Shown piece after piece: positions 10,773 to 20,700 of a stretch of DNA of 64,000 bases (positions are counted from its first letter, which is position 1; each line of letters opens with the position of its first letter). The translations under genes were made by a program, and so were the position numbers. The notes beneath the pieces are model-generated. The model was not told the DNA's origin, ran no database searches, and saw only the letters and a list, made by a program, of their open reading frames with translations. This DNA comes from RPQJ01 sp963706755 (GTDB taxonomy: Bacteria > Pseudomonadota > Gammaproteobacteria > Steroidobacterales > Steroidobacteraceae), in assembly GCA_963706755.1 (NCBI GenBank), contig CAVPNH010000011.1, positions 186,001 through 250,000 on the forward strand. Reading direction: 5' to 3'.

Positions 10773-11876
10773 CTAGGAATTATAGCGGCTCCGGACGATG
10801 GCCGCCCCCCCGAGGCAGGCGTCGCCGTCGTAGAACACGGCCGACTGGCCGGGCGTCACGGCACGCTGCGGATCACGCGTCCGTACCAGGCAGGTCCCAT
10901 CTGCCGCGACCTCCACGACGCACGCCTGGTCGGGCTGCCGATAGCGGGTCTTGACGGTGCAGGAGAAGTTGCTCGATGGCGGCTCTCCCTCGATCCAGTG
11001 CGCCGGCCCGGTGTCGAAGTCCTGGCTCATCAGCAGTGGATGGTCGTGATCCTGCACGACGACCAGCACGTTGCGCCCGAGGTCCTTCGCGGCCACGTAC
11101 CACGGCGCCTCGGACGCGCCGCGGACGCCGCCGACCTCGAGGCCCTGGCGCTGCCCGAGCGTGTAGTACATGAGGCCGCGGTGCGCGCCGAGCCGCCGGC
11201 CTTCAGGGGTCTCGATGTCGCCCGGATGCGCCGGCAGGTAGTGCGCCAGGAACTCGGCGAACGGGCGCTCGCCGATGAAGCAGATGCCGGTGCTGTCCCG
11301 CTTGTCGTGCACCGGCAGCGCTCGCTCACGGGCGATGCGCCGCACTTCGGTCTTGGCCAGGCCGCCAATGGGGAACAGCGTGCGCCCGAGCAGCGGGCCC
11401 GGGACCTCGTGCAGGAAATAGGTCTGGTCCTTGGCTCGGTCGGTGGCGCGCAGCAGCCGCGTTCGCCCGTCCTCGCTGGAAGTCCGGGCGTAGTGGCCGG
11501 TCGCGAACCACCGGGCACCGAGCCTCTCGGCGTGTTCGAAGCACACGCCGAACTTGATCTCGCGATTGCAGGCAACGTCGGGATTGGGAGTCCGGCCGGC
11601 GGCGAGTTCGTCGAGGAAGTGCCGGAAGACGCGCTCGCGGTACTCGGCGGCGAAGTTGACGGTGTGCAGCGGAATCGCCAGCTCGTCGCACACGCGCCGG
11701 GCGTCCTGCAGGTCTGCGGCTGCGGTGCAGTAGGCGTCATCGTCCTCTTCCCAGTTGCGCATGAAGAGGGCATGAACGTCGTGACCCGCGTCCTTGAGGA
11801 GCGCGGCCGAGACGGCGGAGTCCACTCCGCCGGAGATGCCGAGGACCACGCGATCGGAGCTAGTCACGCCGCGCAT
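10773..11876 (-). CDS. mnmA: tRNA-specific 2-thiouridylase MnmA
   Basis: A 367-residue enzyme that thiolates U34 of tRNA-Lys, tRNA-Glu and tRNA-Gln using persulfide sulfur. The PP-loop is GISGGVDSAVSAALLK near residue 12. The two catalytic cysteines are in NPDVACNREIKFG (near 107) and DSTGICFIGERPF (near 203), and GLMYYTLGQRQGL is the conserved C-terminal motif. I start at the ATG at 11876; the longer open frame upstream runs into an inverted repeat and is not conserved. NudJ lies immediately upstream on the same strand, the same pairing seen in E. coli. Confidence 0.95.
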   Translation of the reverse strand: MRGVTSSDRVVLGISGGVDSAVSAALLKDAGHDVHALFMRNWEEDDDAYCTAAADLQDARRVCDELAIPLHTVNFAAEYRERVFRHFLDELAAGRTPNPDVACNREIKFGVCFEHAERLGARWFATGHYARTSSEDGRTRLLRATDRAKDQTYFLHEVPGPLLGRTLFPIGGLAKTEVRRIARERALPVHDKRDSTGICFIGERPFAEFLAHYLPAHPGDIETPEGRRLGAHRGLMYYTLGQRQGLEVGGVRGASEAPWYVAAKDLGRNVLVVVQDHDHPLLMSQDFDTGPAHWIEGEPPSSNFSCTVKTRYRQPDQACVVEVAADGTCLVRTRDPQRAVTPGQSAVFYDGDACLGGAAIVRSRYNS

Positions 11877-11897
11877 TCTATCGGCGGGAGCAGGGGG

Positions 11898-12003
11898 CAT
11901 TCTCCTTTTCCGGAAAATGGGGACATTCCCCATTTTCAATCGACGTCCCGAAAGAACGACTCGGAATACGGGGAATGTCCCCATTTTCCGGAAAAGGAGA
12001 ATG
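11898..12003. repeat. REP/BIME-like inverted repeat
   Basis: Two perfectly complementary 34-nt arms (11898-11931 and 11970-12003) are separated by 38 bases. Each arm contains the palindrome TTTTCCGGAAAA and the unit GGGGAATGTCCCC. The element fills the gap between mnmA and nudJ and ends 10 bases before the nudJ stop. This arrangement is typical of a pair of REP sequences mobilised by REP-associated tyrosine transposases. No such transposase gene is in the window. In RNA it would form a very strong hairpin between the two genes. Confidence 0.75.
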
Positions 12004-12012
12004 TCCCCTTTT

Positions 12013-12498
12013 TCAGCCGCTGGCGGCGAGCGAGGCGGGCTGGGTAATCAGGTGACTGATGAGCGAGAGGGGATGGCGCGTGCCCGCGAGGTAGTCGTCC
12101 ACGCATTGCAGCACGAGGGGGCTACGCAGCCGGGCGCCCGGGGCGAGGAGCTGGTCGCGCCCGAGCCAGCGGGTTCTCAAGATGCCGCGGTCGAGGTTGC
12201 GCGCCGGGTCGTGCGACTCCAGGTCGCCGCAGAACGCCACGCGCAGGAAAGTGCGGCCGAGGTGCAGAGGCCGCCAGACGTAGACGCCGACGATCGCCTG
12301 CGGCCGGAAGGACCACGCCGTCTCCTCCAGCGTCTCGCGGACCACCGCGTCGAGAAAAGTCTCGCCGTCCTCGAGGTGCCCGGCGGGCTGGTTCAGCACG
12401 ACTCGCCCGCTGGCGCGTTCCTCGACGAACAGGAATCGTCCGTCGCGCTCGGCGATTGCGGCGACCGTGACGTCCGGCTTCCACACCATGCCGGACAT
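12013..12498 (-). CDS. nudJ: Nudix phosphatase NudJ-like
   Basis: A 161-residue Nudix hydrolase most like NudJ, which hydrolyses HMP-PP, thiamine pyrophosphate and nucleoside di- and triphosphates. The Nudix box is GHLEDGETFLDAVVRETLEE, with Gly replaced by Ala at the last conserved Gly. NQPAGHLEDGETF and the C-terminal LRSPLVLQCVDDYLAGTRHPL match the NudJ group. The start could be 12498 or the ATG at 12489. It precedes mnmA, as in E. coli. The overlap of its 3' end with the REP-like element is only marginal. Confidence 0.88.
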   Translation of the reverse strand: MSGMVWKPDVTVAAIAERDGRFLFVEERASGRVVLNQPAGHLEDGETFLDAVVRETLEETAWSFRPQAIVGVYVWRPLHLGRTFLRVAFCGDLESHDPARNLDRGILRTRWLGRDQLLAPGARLRSPLVLQCVDDYLAGTRHPLSLISHLITQPASLAASG

Positions 12499-12528
12499 TA
12501 TAGGGGGACTCGACGGGAGACGAGCTGG

Positions 12529-13035
12529 CTAGAAGTCGACGGCGGTCGCTCGAAGCTCGGGCTGGATCATGCTCTCGGCCCAGGTCTCGTCGAAGTACGC
12601 GAGGTAGCGGCGCACGACGGCGATGTCGTTGAACTCGACGATGCCGTCCCAGCGCGAGCACTGCTGGCGATAAGCGATGGCCTTGTCGTCGGCGATGATG
12701 AACGAGCAGGGATTGCCGCGATACTCGGGCGAAACGTTCCTGAGATCGATGTAGCTCGTCAGGCGCCGGGCCATCTGCATGAACCGGTTGCCTTCGCGGG
12801 CAGCACGAGCCGGGTCGGAGATCAGTACCCGCAGGCGCGCGTGGCTGCGCGCGAGCACCAGGCGCTTCATCGGCTCGAGGAAGCAGTCCTGGTCATAGAG
12901 CTGGGGTTCGAGGTCGGGTGTGTAGATGGACAGCGATCGCTGGGCACGCGTGGCGAGTTCGGCCACCGCCGCCCGATACTCATCGAGTGTCGTGACGATG
13001 CTCCTCGTCCCGGTCACGTCCTGCCTGTTGTCCAT
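12529..13035 (-). CDS. Uncharacterised PLD-like protein next to GNAT
   Basis: A 168-residue protein of unknown function. It has the look of a compact single phospholipase D-like domain: RSLSIYTPDLEPQLYDQ, then VRNVSPEYRGNPCSF-type strands and a C-terminal RYLAYFDETWAES helix, but no complete HKD motif. Similar proteins sit directly downstream of GNAT genes in other gammaproteobacteria, from memory. Its ATG at 13035 lies 56 bp inside the GNAT gene; a GTG at 13017 would still overlap. The overlap suggests coupled translation and a shared role. No function should be assigned. Confidence 0.7.
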   Translation of the reverse strand: MDNRQDVTGTRSIVTTLDEYRAAVAELATRAQRSLSIYTPDLEPQLYDQDCFLEPMKRLVLARSHARLRVLISDPARAAREGNRFMQMARRLTSYIDLRNVSPEYRGNPCSFIIADDKAIAYRQQCSRWDGIVEFNDIAVVRRYLAYFDETWAESMIQPELRATAVDF

Positions 13036-13486
13036 TCTTCTGCACCGCCCCGCGGCGCATGCAGCGGTGCGGGATGCCTACCTCGTCGAACAGGGGCCCT
13101 TCGGCCCGGAAACCCAGCCGCCCGTAAAAATCCACGGAATCGGCCTGTGCATGAAGGTATACCTGGGCCAGTCCCAGTTCTGTGGCCTGGTTCACGAGAT
13201 GGACGACAATCGCGCTGCCGACGCCCGTGCGGCGGTATTGCGGGAGCACTGCGATGCGGCCGATCTTGCCGCCAGGGGCAAGCCGGCCGGTGCCCGCGAG
13301 TTCGCCGCCGGCGGCGTAGGCGAGTGCGTGCCGGCAGCCGGGATCCTCCTCGTCCATTTCCTCGGACTCGGGAATGCCCTGTTCCTCGATGAACACACGG
13401 CGCCGCACGAACATGAGGTCGTCGCGGTCGACCTGCCAGGTGGCCGTCCGCACCGTGATCGATGCGGAGGGCGCGGCCTCAGACAT
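12980..13486 (-). CDS. GNAT-family N-acetyltransferase
   Basis: A 168-residue GNAT acetyltransferase of the ElaA/YjcF-like group. The acetyl-CoA pyrophosphate loop is the segment IAVLPQYRRTGVGSAIV near residue 78 (Q/RxxGxG/A form RRTGVG), and VYLHAQADSVDFYGRLGF near 110 is the conserved motif B region. EEQGIPESEEMDEEDPGC resembles the substrate loop of this group. The natural substrate is unknown. It overlaps purB by 8 bp upstream and the PLD-like gene by 56 bp downstream, so the three probably share one transcript. The last 15 residues are polar and may be unstructured. Confidence 0.88.
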   Translation of the reverse strand: MSEAAPSASITVRTATWQVDRDDLMFVRRRVFIEEQGIPESEEMDEEDPGCRHALAYAAGGELAGTGRLAPGGKIGRIAVLPQYRRTGVGSAIVVHLVNQATELGLAQVYLHAQADSVDFYGRLGFRAEGPLFDEVGIPHRCMRRGAVQKNGQQAGRDRDEEHRHDTR

Positions 13487-14846
13487 CGCGCGCCAGCCGG
13501 GCGGCCAGCCCGACGTAGGTCGCGGGCGTCAGTTCGTGCAGCCGTCGCTTCTCGTCGGCCGGAATCGGCAGCCCGTCGATGAACGCCGCGACGGCGCCGG
13601 CGTCGAGCCGGCGACCACGCGTGAGCGCCTTCAGCTGCTCGTAGGCTGCCGGCACGGCGTAGCGACGCATCAGTGTCTGGATCGGCTCGGCGAGGAGTTC
13701 CCAGTTCGCGTCGAGCTCCGCGGCGAGGTGCGCGTGGTCCACCTCGAGGCGCGCGAGGCCGCGCGACACGGACTGGATGGCGATGTCGGTATGCGCGAGC
13801 GCGACGCCGATGTTGCGCTGGACGGTCGAGTCCGTGAGGTCGCGCTGCCAGCGGGACACCGGCAGCTTCTCCGCCATGAACCGCAGCAGGGCGTTGGCGA
13901 CCCCGAAATTGCCCTCGGCATTCTCGAAGTCGATCGGATTGACCTTGTGCGGCATGGTCGAGGAGCCCACCTCACCGGCGACCACCTTCTGGCGGAAGCA
14001 GCCCACGGATATGTAGCCCCAGAAATCGCGGCTCAGGTCGATCAGAACGGTGTTGATTCGCGCGAGGGCGTCGAAGTACTCGGCCATCCAGTCGTGGGGT
14101 TCGATCTGCGTCGTATAGGGATTCCACTGCAGTCCCAGGGACTCGACCAGGCGGCGCGCCAGCCCGGGCCAGTCCACGCCAGGGTAGGCTGCGAGGTGTG
14201 CGTTGTAGTTGCCGACTGCGCCGTTCATCTTGCCGAGAACGTGGACCGCGCGCAGCCGCTCGCACGCGGCGCGCAGGCGGTGCACGAACACGGCCACTTC
14301 CTTGCCGAGCGTCGTCGGCGTCGCCGGCTGCCCGTGCGTCCGCGACATCATCGCGTCCTGTGCGTGCATGTGGGCCATGGCACGCAGGGCTTCGGTGAGC
14401 CCGTCGAGGCGCGGCAGGAGCACCTCGTCGCGCGCCTGCAGGCAGAGCAGGGCGTACGCAAGGTTATTGATGTCCTCGGAGGTGCACGCGAAGTGCACGA
14501 ACTCGAGGCGCGCACGCCAGGCCGGGTGCTCCGCCAGCCTGTTCCTGATGAAGTACTCGACGGCCTTGACGTCGTGATTCGTCTCCCGCTCGATCACCTT
14601 CACTGCGGCGGCATCGGCTTCGCTGAAGGATGCCGCGACCTGCGTCGCGGCCTCGAGATCGTCCGCAGAGAGCCCGTGCATCTCCGGGACGTCCGGGTTC
14701 GCCGCGAGTGCGTGCAGCCAGGCGATCTCCACCCGGACGCGGGCGCGCACCAGTCCCGACTCGCTGAAAAGGACCCGCAGCTCGGCGCAGCGGCTGGCGT
14801 ATCGTCCGTCCACCGGAGAGAGGGCCGTGAGGGTGTTGAGACTCAT
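13479..14846 (-). CDS. purB: Adenylosuccinate lyase
   Basis: A 455-residue fumarase/aspartase superfamily lyase that acts twice in purine synthesis: SAICAR to AICAR and adenylosuccinate to AMP. The signature GSSTMPHKVNPIDFEN near residue 290 contains the catalytic loop serine. TSEDINNLAYALL and SRTHGQPATPTTLGKE (about 120-175) carry the substrate-binding Thr and His. Length and motifs match the E. coli type. It is divergent from fumC across 79 bp. It heads a leftward series purB-GNAT-PLD-like-nudJ-mnmA. Confidence 0.96.
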   Translation of the reverse strand: MSLNTLTALSPVDGRYASRCAELRVLFSESGLVRARVRVEIAWLHALAANPDVPEMHGLSADDLEAATQVAASFSEADAAAVKVIERETNHDVKAVEYFIRNRLAEHPAWRARLEFVHFACTSEDINNLAYALLCLQARDEVLLPRLDGLTEALRAMAHMHAQDAMMSRTHGQPATPTTLGKEVAVFVHRLRAACERLRAVHVLGKMNGAVGNYNAHLAAYPGVDWPGLARRLVESLGLQWNPYTTQIEPHDWMAEYFDALARINTVLIDLSRDFWGYISVGCFRQKVVAGEVGSSTMPHKVNPIDFENAEGNFGVANALLRFMAEKLPVSRWQRDLTDSTVQRNIGVALAHTDIAIQSVSRGLARLEVDHAHLAAELDANWELLAEPIQTLMRRYAVPAAYEQLKALTRGRRLDAGAVAAFIDGLPIPADEKRRLHELTPATYVGLAARLARDV

Positions 14847-14925
14847 GCGGGAATCCGGGAGGTGCTACGATTCCGCATGATACCGCAGGCCCGCTCCACG
14901 GCGCCTGCGCGGTCTCCCGGAGCGC

Positions 14926-16338
14926 ATGAACATGGCGGCAAGCGACTTTCGCCTCGAGCGCGACAGCATGGGCGAACTGCGGGTGCCCGCGGACGCCCTG
15001 TGGGGCGCACAGACGCAGCGCGCGGTCCAGAACTTCCAGCTGAGCGGCCTCAGGATGCCGCGCGGATTCATCCGCGCCCTCGGTCTCGTCAAGTGGGCAG
15101 CGGCCGGCGCAAACGCGGAACTCGGCCAGCTCGACCGCGAGCGCGCGGCAGCCATCCAGGCGGCGGCGCTGGAGGTTGCAGAGGGGCTGCACGACGCGCA
15201 TTTCCCGGTGGACGTGTTCCAGACGGGATCGGGCACCAGCAGCAACATGAACGCGAACGAGGTGATCGCACGCCTTGCGACGACCCGCTCCGGCGGGCAG
15301 CCGGTGCACCCCAACGACGACGTGAACCGCAGCCAGAGCAGCAACGACGTCGTGCCGACGGCGATCCACCTGAGCGCGGCGCTCGCAATCGGGGAGCAAC
15401 TGCTGCCGGCGCTGCAGGAGCTGTCGGAGACGATCGGGCGCAAGGCCGCCGACGTCGGCGAGATCGTGAAGACCGGCCGCACACACCTCATGGACGCAAT
15501 GCCGCTTACGCTGGGCCAGGAGCTCGGCGCGTGGCGCACGCAGGTCGAGGACTCGATCACTCGCATCCGCTCGTGCCGGCCGCGCCTGCATTGCCTCGCG
15601 CTGGGGGGCACGGCGGTGGGCACCGGGGTGAACGCGCCGCCTGGTTTCGCCGCGGCTGTCGCGGCACTGCTCTCGAGGCAGACCAGCCTCGACCTGCGGC
15701 CGAGCCGCGACTTCTTCGCCTCCCTGAGTTCGCAGGACACGGCGGTGGAGCTGTCGGGGCAGTTGCGCACGCTGGCGACCTGCCTGATGAAGATTGCCAA
15801 CGACCTGCGCTGGATGAACAGCGGACCGCTCGCCGGTCTCGGCGAAATCACGCTCCCGGCCCTGCAGCCCGGCAGCAGCATCATGCCCGGCAAGGTCAAC
15901 CCGGTGGCCGCGGAGGCGGTTGCGATGGCGGCCGCCAAGGTCATGGGCAACGACCTCACCGTGACGATTGCCGGACAATCCGGCAACTTCCAGCTGAACG
16001 TGATGCTGCCGGTGATCGCGCACGACCTGCTGCAGGGCATCGACCTCATGGCCAATGCGTCGCGCTGCCTCGCGCGCAGCGCCATCGCCGGGTTCGCCGT
16101 CAATTCGCGTCAGCTCGCGGCGGCACTCGAGCGCAACCCCATGCTCGTGACGGCACTGAACCCCGTCATCGGTTACGACAAGGCGGCCGCGATCGCCAAG
16201 CGGGCCTATGCCGAAGGCCGGTCCGTAATGGAAGTCGCCGCCGAGATGACGGATCTCGGCGCGGAGCGGCTCGCGCGGCTGCTTGATCCGGCCGCCCTGA
16301 CCCGGGGCGGCGTCAAGAGCGGAGGCGCGGGGGACTGA
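14926..16338 (+). CDS. fumC: Class II fumarate hydratase
   Basis: A 470-residue oxygen-stable fumarase that interconverts fumarate and L-malate in the TCA cycle. The signature GSSIMPGKVNPVAAEAV lies near residue 317. GSGTSSNMNANEVIA near 102, NRSQSSNDVVPTAIH near 133 and GRTHLMDAMPLTLGQE near 185 form the active site. The start is ATG 14926; an in-frame ATG at 14932 has a slightly better spacing to GGAG. nudL follows almost immediately. Since acnA nearby is broken, fumC is the intact TCA gene of this neighbourhood. Confidence 0.95.
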   Translation: MNMAASDFRLERDSMGELRVPADALWGAQTQRAVQNFQLSGLRMPRGFIRALGLVKWAAAGANAELGQLDRERAAAIQAAALEVAEGLHDAHFPVDVFQTGSGTSSNMNANEVIARLATTRSGGQPVHPNDDVNRSQSSNDVVPTAIHLSAALAIGEQLLPALQELSETIGRKAADVGEIVKTGRTHLMDAMPLTLGQELGAWRTQVEDSITRIRSCRPRLHCLALGGTAVGTGVNAPPGFAAAVAALLSRQTSLDLRPSRDFFASLSSQDTAVELSGQLRTLATCLMKIANDLRWMNSGPLAGLGEITLPALQPGSSIMPGKVNPVAAEAVAMAAAKVMGNDLTVTIAGQSGNFQLNVMLPVIAHDLLQGIDLMANASRCLARSAIAGFAVNSRQLAAALERNPMLVTALNPVIGYDKAAAIAKRAYAEGRSVMEVAAEMTDLGAERLARLLDPAALTRGGVKSGGAGD

Positions 16339-16350
16339 GTGCGGGCCTCG

Positions 16351-16989
16351 ATGGTGAATGAAGGCGCTGGCCTCAAGGCCCGCATCCTGGAGCGCCTGCG
16401 CGGGTCGACGCCCGGCGGCGATCCTTTCCTGCCACACATGCTGGAGCGCGCCCCGACGGACCTGCAGGCGCTGCGCAGCCTGTTGCCGACGGAGCTGGCC
16501 AAGGCGGCGGTGCTCGTGCCCATCGTCGAGCGCGAGGACGGCCTCACGATACTCCTGACGCAGCGCGCCACCCATCTCAAGAATCACGCCGGGCAGATCA
16601 GCTTTCCGGGCGGGCGCATCGAATCGGACGATGCCGGCCCATGGGAAGCGGCGCTCCGCGAGACCGAGGAAGAGATCGGCCTGTCGCGCGGGCACGTGAC
16701 GCTGGCGGGATACCTCGTTGACCACTTCGTCGTCACCGGCTACGTCGTGACTCCGGTTGTAGGAATCGTGCGGCCCGAGTTCACGTTGAAACTCGACGTG
16801 ACCGAGGTAGAGGAGGCGTTCGAGGTTCCTCTGTCCTTCGTGCTCGACCCCGCCAATCACGTGCCGCGCGAGCGCAAGTTCGCCGGCCACACGTTCAGGG
16901 GCTACGACATCCCCTACCAGGGCCACAACATCTGGGGCGCGACCGCGATCATGCTGATATCGCTCTGCCGCCTGCTGGAGCAGCCGTGA
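16351..16989 (+). CDS. nudL: Nudix CoA pyrophosphatase NudL-like
   Basis: A 212-residue Nudix hydrolase of the coenzyme A pyrophosphatase group. The UPF0035 signature is LLTQRATHLKNHAGQISFPGG near residues 70-90. It is followed directly by the Nudix box with ALRETEEEIGL. Such enzymes cut CoA and oxidised CoA to 4'-phosphopantetheine and 3',5'-ADP. I used the ATG at 16351; a GTG at 16339, directly after the fumC stop, is possible. Its TGA overlaps the GTG of mazG by 4 bp. FumC-nudL-mazG-hrpA appear to be one rightward transcript. Confidence 0.88.
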   Translation: MVNEGAGLKARILERLRGSTPGGDPFLPHMLERAPTDLQALRSLLPTELAKAAVLVPIVEREDGLTILLTQRATHLKNHAGQISFPGGRIESDDAGPWEAALRETEEEIGLSRGHVTLAGYLVDHFVVTGYVVTPVVGIVRPEFTLKLDVTEVEEAFEVPLSFVLDPANHVPRERKFAGHTFRGYDIPYQGHNIWGATAIMLISLCRLLEQP

Positions 16990-17771
16990 GCACGGCGGTC
17001 GGCCGGCTGCTCGAGGTGATGGCGCGCCTGCGCGATCCGGAGCGCGGCTGTCCCTGGGACCTCGAGCAGACCTGGGCGACCATCGCGCCGCACACCATCG
17101 AAGAAGCCTACGAGGTCGCCGACGCGGTGGCGCGTGGCCGGCCGGACGCGGTTCGCGACGAGCTCGGGGACCTGCTGTTCCAGGTCGTGTTCCAGGCGCG
17201 CATCGCCGAGGAGCAGGGCCTGTTCGGATTCGACGACGTGGCCGATGCGATCAGCGACAAGCTGGAGCGCCGGCATCCGCACGTCTTCGGGGGCGCAAGG
17301 ATTGCGGACGCGGCGGAGCAGACCCGCGCCTGGGAGCGGCACAAGGCCGCGGAGCGGGAAGCGAAGGGCGAGCAGGCCGGCGTCCTCGACGGCGTGACCC
17401 TCGGGCTGCCGGCGCTGACGCGGGCGGCAAAACTCGGGCGGCGCGCCGCGGGCGTCGGCTTCGACTGGCCGGACGCGCGCGGCGTCCTCGACAAGGTGCG
17501 CGAGGAGCTCGTCGAGCTCGAACAGGCGGTCGCGTCCGGCGAAGCATCGCAAGTGCACGAGGAACTGGGCGACCTGCTCTTCAGCGTTGCGCAGTTCGCA
17601 AGGCATCTCGGGGTCGATCCCGAAGCTGCGCTGCGCGATGCCGGCGGCAAGTTCGAGCGGCGCTTCCGCGGGATGGAAGAGCGCGCGGCGGCCGAGGGTC
17701 GTTCGCTCGCGGGCCTGTCGGCGGAGGAACTGGAGGCACTGTGGCTCGAGGCAAAGCGGGAAGCCCGCTGA
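16986..17771 (+). CDS. mazG: Nucleoside triphosphate pyrophosphohydrolase MazG
   Basis: A 261-residue two-domain MazG. Both halves carry the EExxE...ExxD metal-binding pattern: EEAYEVADAV with DELGDLLFQVVF in the N-terminal domain, and REELVELEQAV with EELGDLLFSVAQF in the C-terminal domain. CPWDLEQTWATIAPHTIEEAYE is the usual family start, which supports the GTG at 16986. MazG hydrolyses (d)NTPs to NMP and PPi and affects ppGpp-linked stress survival in E. coli. The GTG overlaps the nudL stop, and its 3' end overlaps the annotated hrpA start. Confidence 0.93.
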   Translation: MSTAVGRLLEVMARLRDPERGCPWDLEQTWATIAPHTIEEAYEVADAVARGRPDAVRDELGDLLFQVVFQARIAEEQGLFGFDDVADAISDKLERRHPHVFGGARIADAAEQTRAWERHKAAEREAKGEQAGVLDGVTLGLPALTRAAKLGRRAAGVGFDWPDARGVLDKVREELVELEQAVASGEASQVHEELGDLLFSVAQFARHLGVDPEAALRDAGGKFERRFRGMEERAAAEGRSLAGLSAEELEALWLEAKREAR

Positions 17772-20700
17772 CCGCGCGGCTGGCCCGTGGGCGCGAGACG
17801 CTCGATCAGTGCCTGCTGCGCGACCGGCGCCGGTTCGCGGCCTGGATCGAACGGCTCTCGCAGCGCGGCCCGTCGCTGGAGCCACGCGAGCTCGATCGGC
17901 TGGAAGGGCAGGTGCGCGCGTCCGTCGCGCAGGCCGAGGCGCGCAGGCAGTCCGTGCCCGCGATCCGCTACGACGAAACGCTGCCGGTGCACGCGCGTCG
18001 TGACGCGATCGCCGCCGCCATCGCGTCTTCGCAAATCGTGATCGTGAGCGGCGCCACGGGCAGCGGCAAGAGCACGCAGCTTCCCAAGATCTGCCTCGAG
18101 CTCGGCCGCGGCGTGCAGGGCATGATCGGCCACACGCAGCCCCGCCGCATCGCGGCCCAGGCGCTGGCGCATCGAGTCGCGGAGGAGATCGGCTCGACCA
18201 CCGGCGACCTCGTCGGCTACCAGGTCCGGTTCAGCGATCGCACCAGCCCGCGCACGCTCGTGAAACTGATGACCGACGGGCTGATGCTGCGGGAACTCGA
18301 GGGCGATCCGCTGCTCGAACGCTACGACACGCTGATCCTCGACGAAGCCCATGAACGCAACCTGAACGTCGACTTCCTGCTCGGGGTCTGCAAGCGGCTG
18401 GTGCGCCGCAGGCCGGAACTTCGCGTAATCGTGACCTCGGCGACCATCGAGACCTCCCGTTTCGCGGAGTTCTTCGACGGCGCACCGGTGGTGGACGTCG
18501 AAGGCCGCAGCTACCCGGTCGAAGTGCGCTATCGCCCGTTGCACGAGGACGACGCCGAGGCCCCGTCGCTGCCGGAAGCGGTCGGGCAGGCGCTCGACGA
18601 GCTTGCGGGTGACGGGCGCGGCATCGATGGCGACGCACTGGTGTTCCTGCCTGGTGAGAGGCAGATCGCGGAGTGCAGTGAGCTGCTCGCGCGCACGCGG
18701 GCCGGGGACTGGGAGGTGCTGCCCCTCTACGCGCGGCTCTCGGCGACCGACCAGGAGCGGATCTTCGCGCGTCACAGCCGTCGCCGCGCCGTGCTGGCGA
18801 CCAACGTTGCGGAGACCTCGCTCACGATCCCGGGCCTGAGGTTTGTCGTGGACAGCGGGCTCGCGCGCGTGAGCCGCTACAGTCCCCGCACCAAGTTCCA
18901 GCGACTGCCGATCGAGCCGGTGTCGCAGGCGAGCGCGGACCAGCGCAAGGGGCGCTGCGGCCGGGTCGGAGAAGGAATCTGCATCCGCCTCTACGCGGAG
19001 GATGAGTTCGAGGCCCGGCCGCGATACACAGACCCGGAAATCCTGCGCACGAACCTCGCAAGCCTGATCCTGCAGATGGCGGCACTCGGGCTCGGTGCTC
19101 CGGAAGACTTCCCGTTCCTCGACCCACCCGACACGCGCCTCCTGAACGACGGCTATCGGCTGCTGCAGGAGCTGAGCGCGGTGGACGGCGACCGGCGCAT
19201 CACGCGGCTCGGCCGACGGATGGCGGGCCTGCCGGTGGACCCGCGGCTGGCACGTGTACTCCTCGAGGCTGCGCGCACCGGTTGCCTCGCGGAGGCGCTC
19301 GTGATCGCGGCGTTCCTGAGCATCCCGGACCCGCGGGAGCGTCCGGCCGAACAGGCGGAGGCCGCTGGCGAACGGCACGCGCAATTCGCCGACGAGCGCT
19401 CCGATTTCATCGCCATCCTGAATCTCTGGCGGGCGGCGCGGGAGCAGGCGGCGGGCGGCAACCGGCCGCCGCGCCGCTGGTGCAAGGAGAATTTTCTCTC
19501 GTTCGTGCGCATTCGCGAGTGGCAGGATCTCCACGAGCAGCTCTCGGAGGTGACCGCTGCGCTCGACATTGCGCCGAACACGCGGCCGGCGACCTCCAGC
19601 GTGCTCCACCAGGCGATCCTCACGGGATTCCTCGGTGGCATCGGCGCGCTCGACGAGGATCGAACCTATCTCGGCGCGCGGGACGCGCGCTTCGTGATCG
19701 CGCCCGGGACGCCGTTGAAGAAGCGCAGTCCGCGCTGGGTGGTGGCCGCGAGCCTGGTCGAGACGCAGCGCCTGTACGCCAGGATGGTGGCGCAGGTGCA
19801 GCCCTCGTGGATCGAGTCGGCTGGCGCGCACCTGGTGCGGAGAAGCTACGGCGAGGCGGAGTGGGCGGCGGAGCGCGGCATGGTCATGGCGCGCGAAACG
19901 GTATCGCTCTACGGCAGGGTCCTGAGCAGCGGCCGCCAGGTGAACTTCGCGACGGTCGATCCCGCGACCGCGCGCCGGATGTTCGTCGAGGAGGCCCTGG
20001 TGCGCGGGCAGTCGTCGCTGCGCGCGGGGTTCCTCGAGCGTAACGAGGCGGCGCAACGCGGGATCGAGCGGCTGGAGGCGAAGCTGCGTCGCCGCGACCT
20101 GCTGGCCCACGACGACGTGCTCGCGGCGTTCTACCTCGAGCGCATACCGGCCGACGTCGCGACGGTGCGCAGCTTCGAGCACTGGTGGCGCGCCGAGGAA
20201 CGCAGGCAGCCGAACCGGCTCGACATGCCGAGCGAGGTCATGCTCGCCGAGCCGCTGCCGGAGATGGCGGAGGACGCGTACCCGGACACATGGTCGCTGC
20301 ATGGAAACGAACTGCCGCTGTCCTACGTCTTCGACCCGACGAGCCCCGACGACGGCGTGACGCTGACCGTGCCCTTGCCGCTGCTGGGCACGCTCGCGCC
20401 CGCAGAGCTGGACTGGCTCGTGCCCGGCCACCTGCGGGAGAAGGTCATTGCGCTACTGCGAGGATTGCCGAAGGAGCTGCGCCGTGAACTCGTGCCGATA
20501 CCGGTCGCCGCGGATCGGTTCATCGCGTCGATGCAGGGCCCGGGCGCGGGAGGCCTCTTCGAGCAGCTCGGCCGATTCGTGACAGAGAATGCCGGGCGGG
20601 CGACGGAGGCGGCCGCGTTCGCCGGGATCGCGCTGCCCGATGCGCTCAGGCTCAACATCCGGGTCGTGGACGCCGGCGGCCGTGAAGTCCGCAGGGGCCG

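Noticed and set aside
13374..16286. A 970-codon plus-strand frame across purB and fumC
   Set aside because: It runs antisense to purB and out of frame with fumC, and shows no protein features; both real genes are certain.
17108..20431. A 1107-codon open frame on the minus strand opposite hrpA
   Set aside because: It is a shadow of codon bias in a high-GC gene; its composition is Arg/His/Pro-rich with no recognisable domain, while the plus strand is a complete HrpA.
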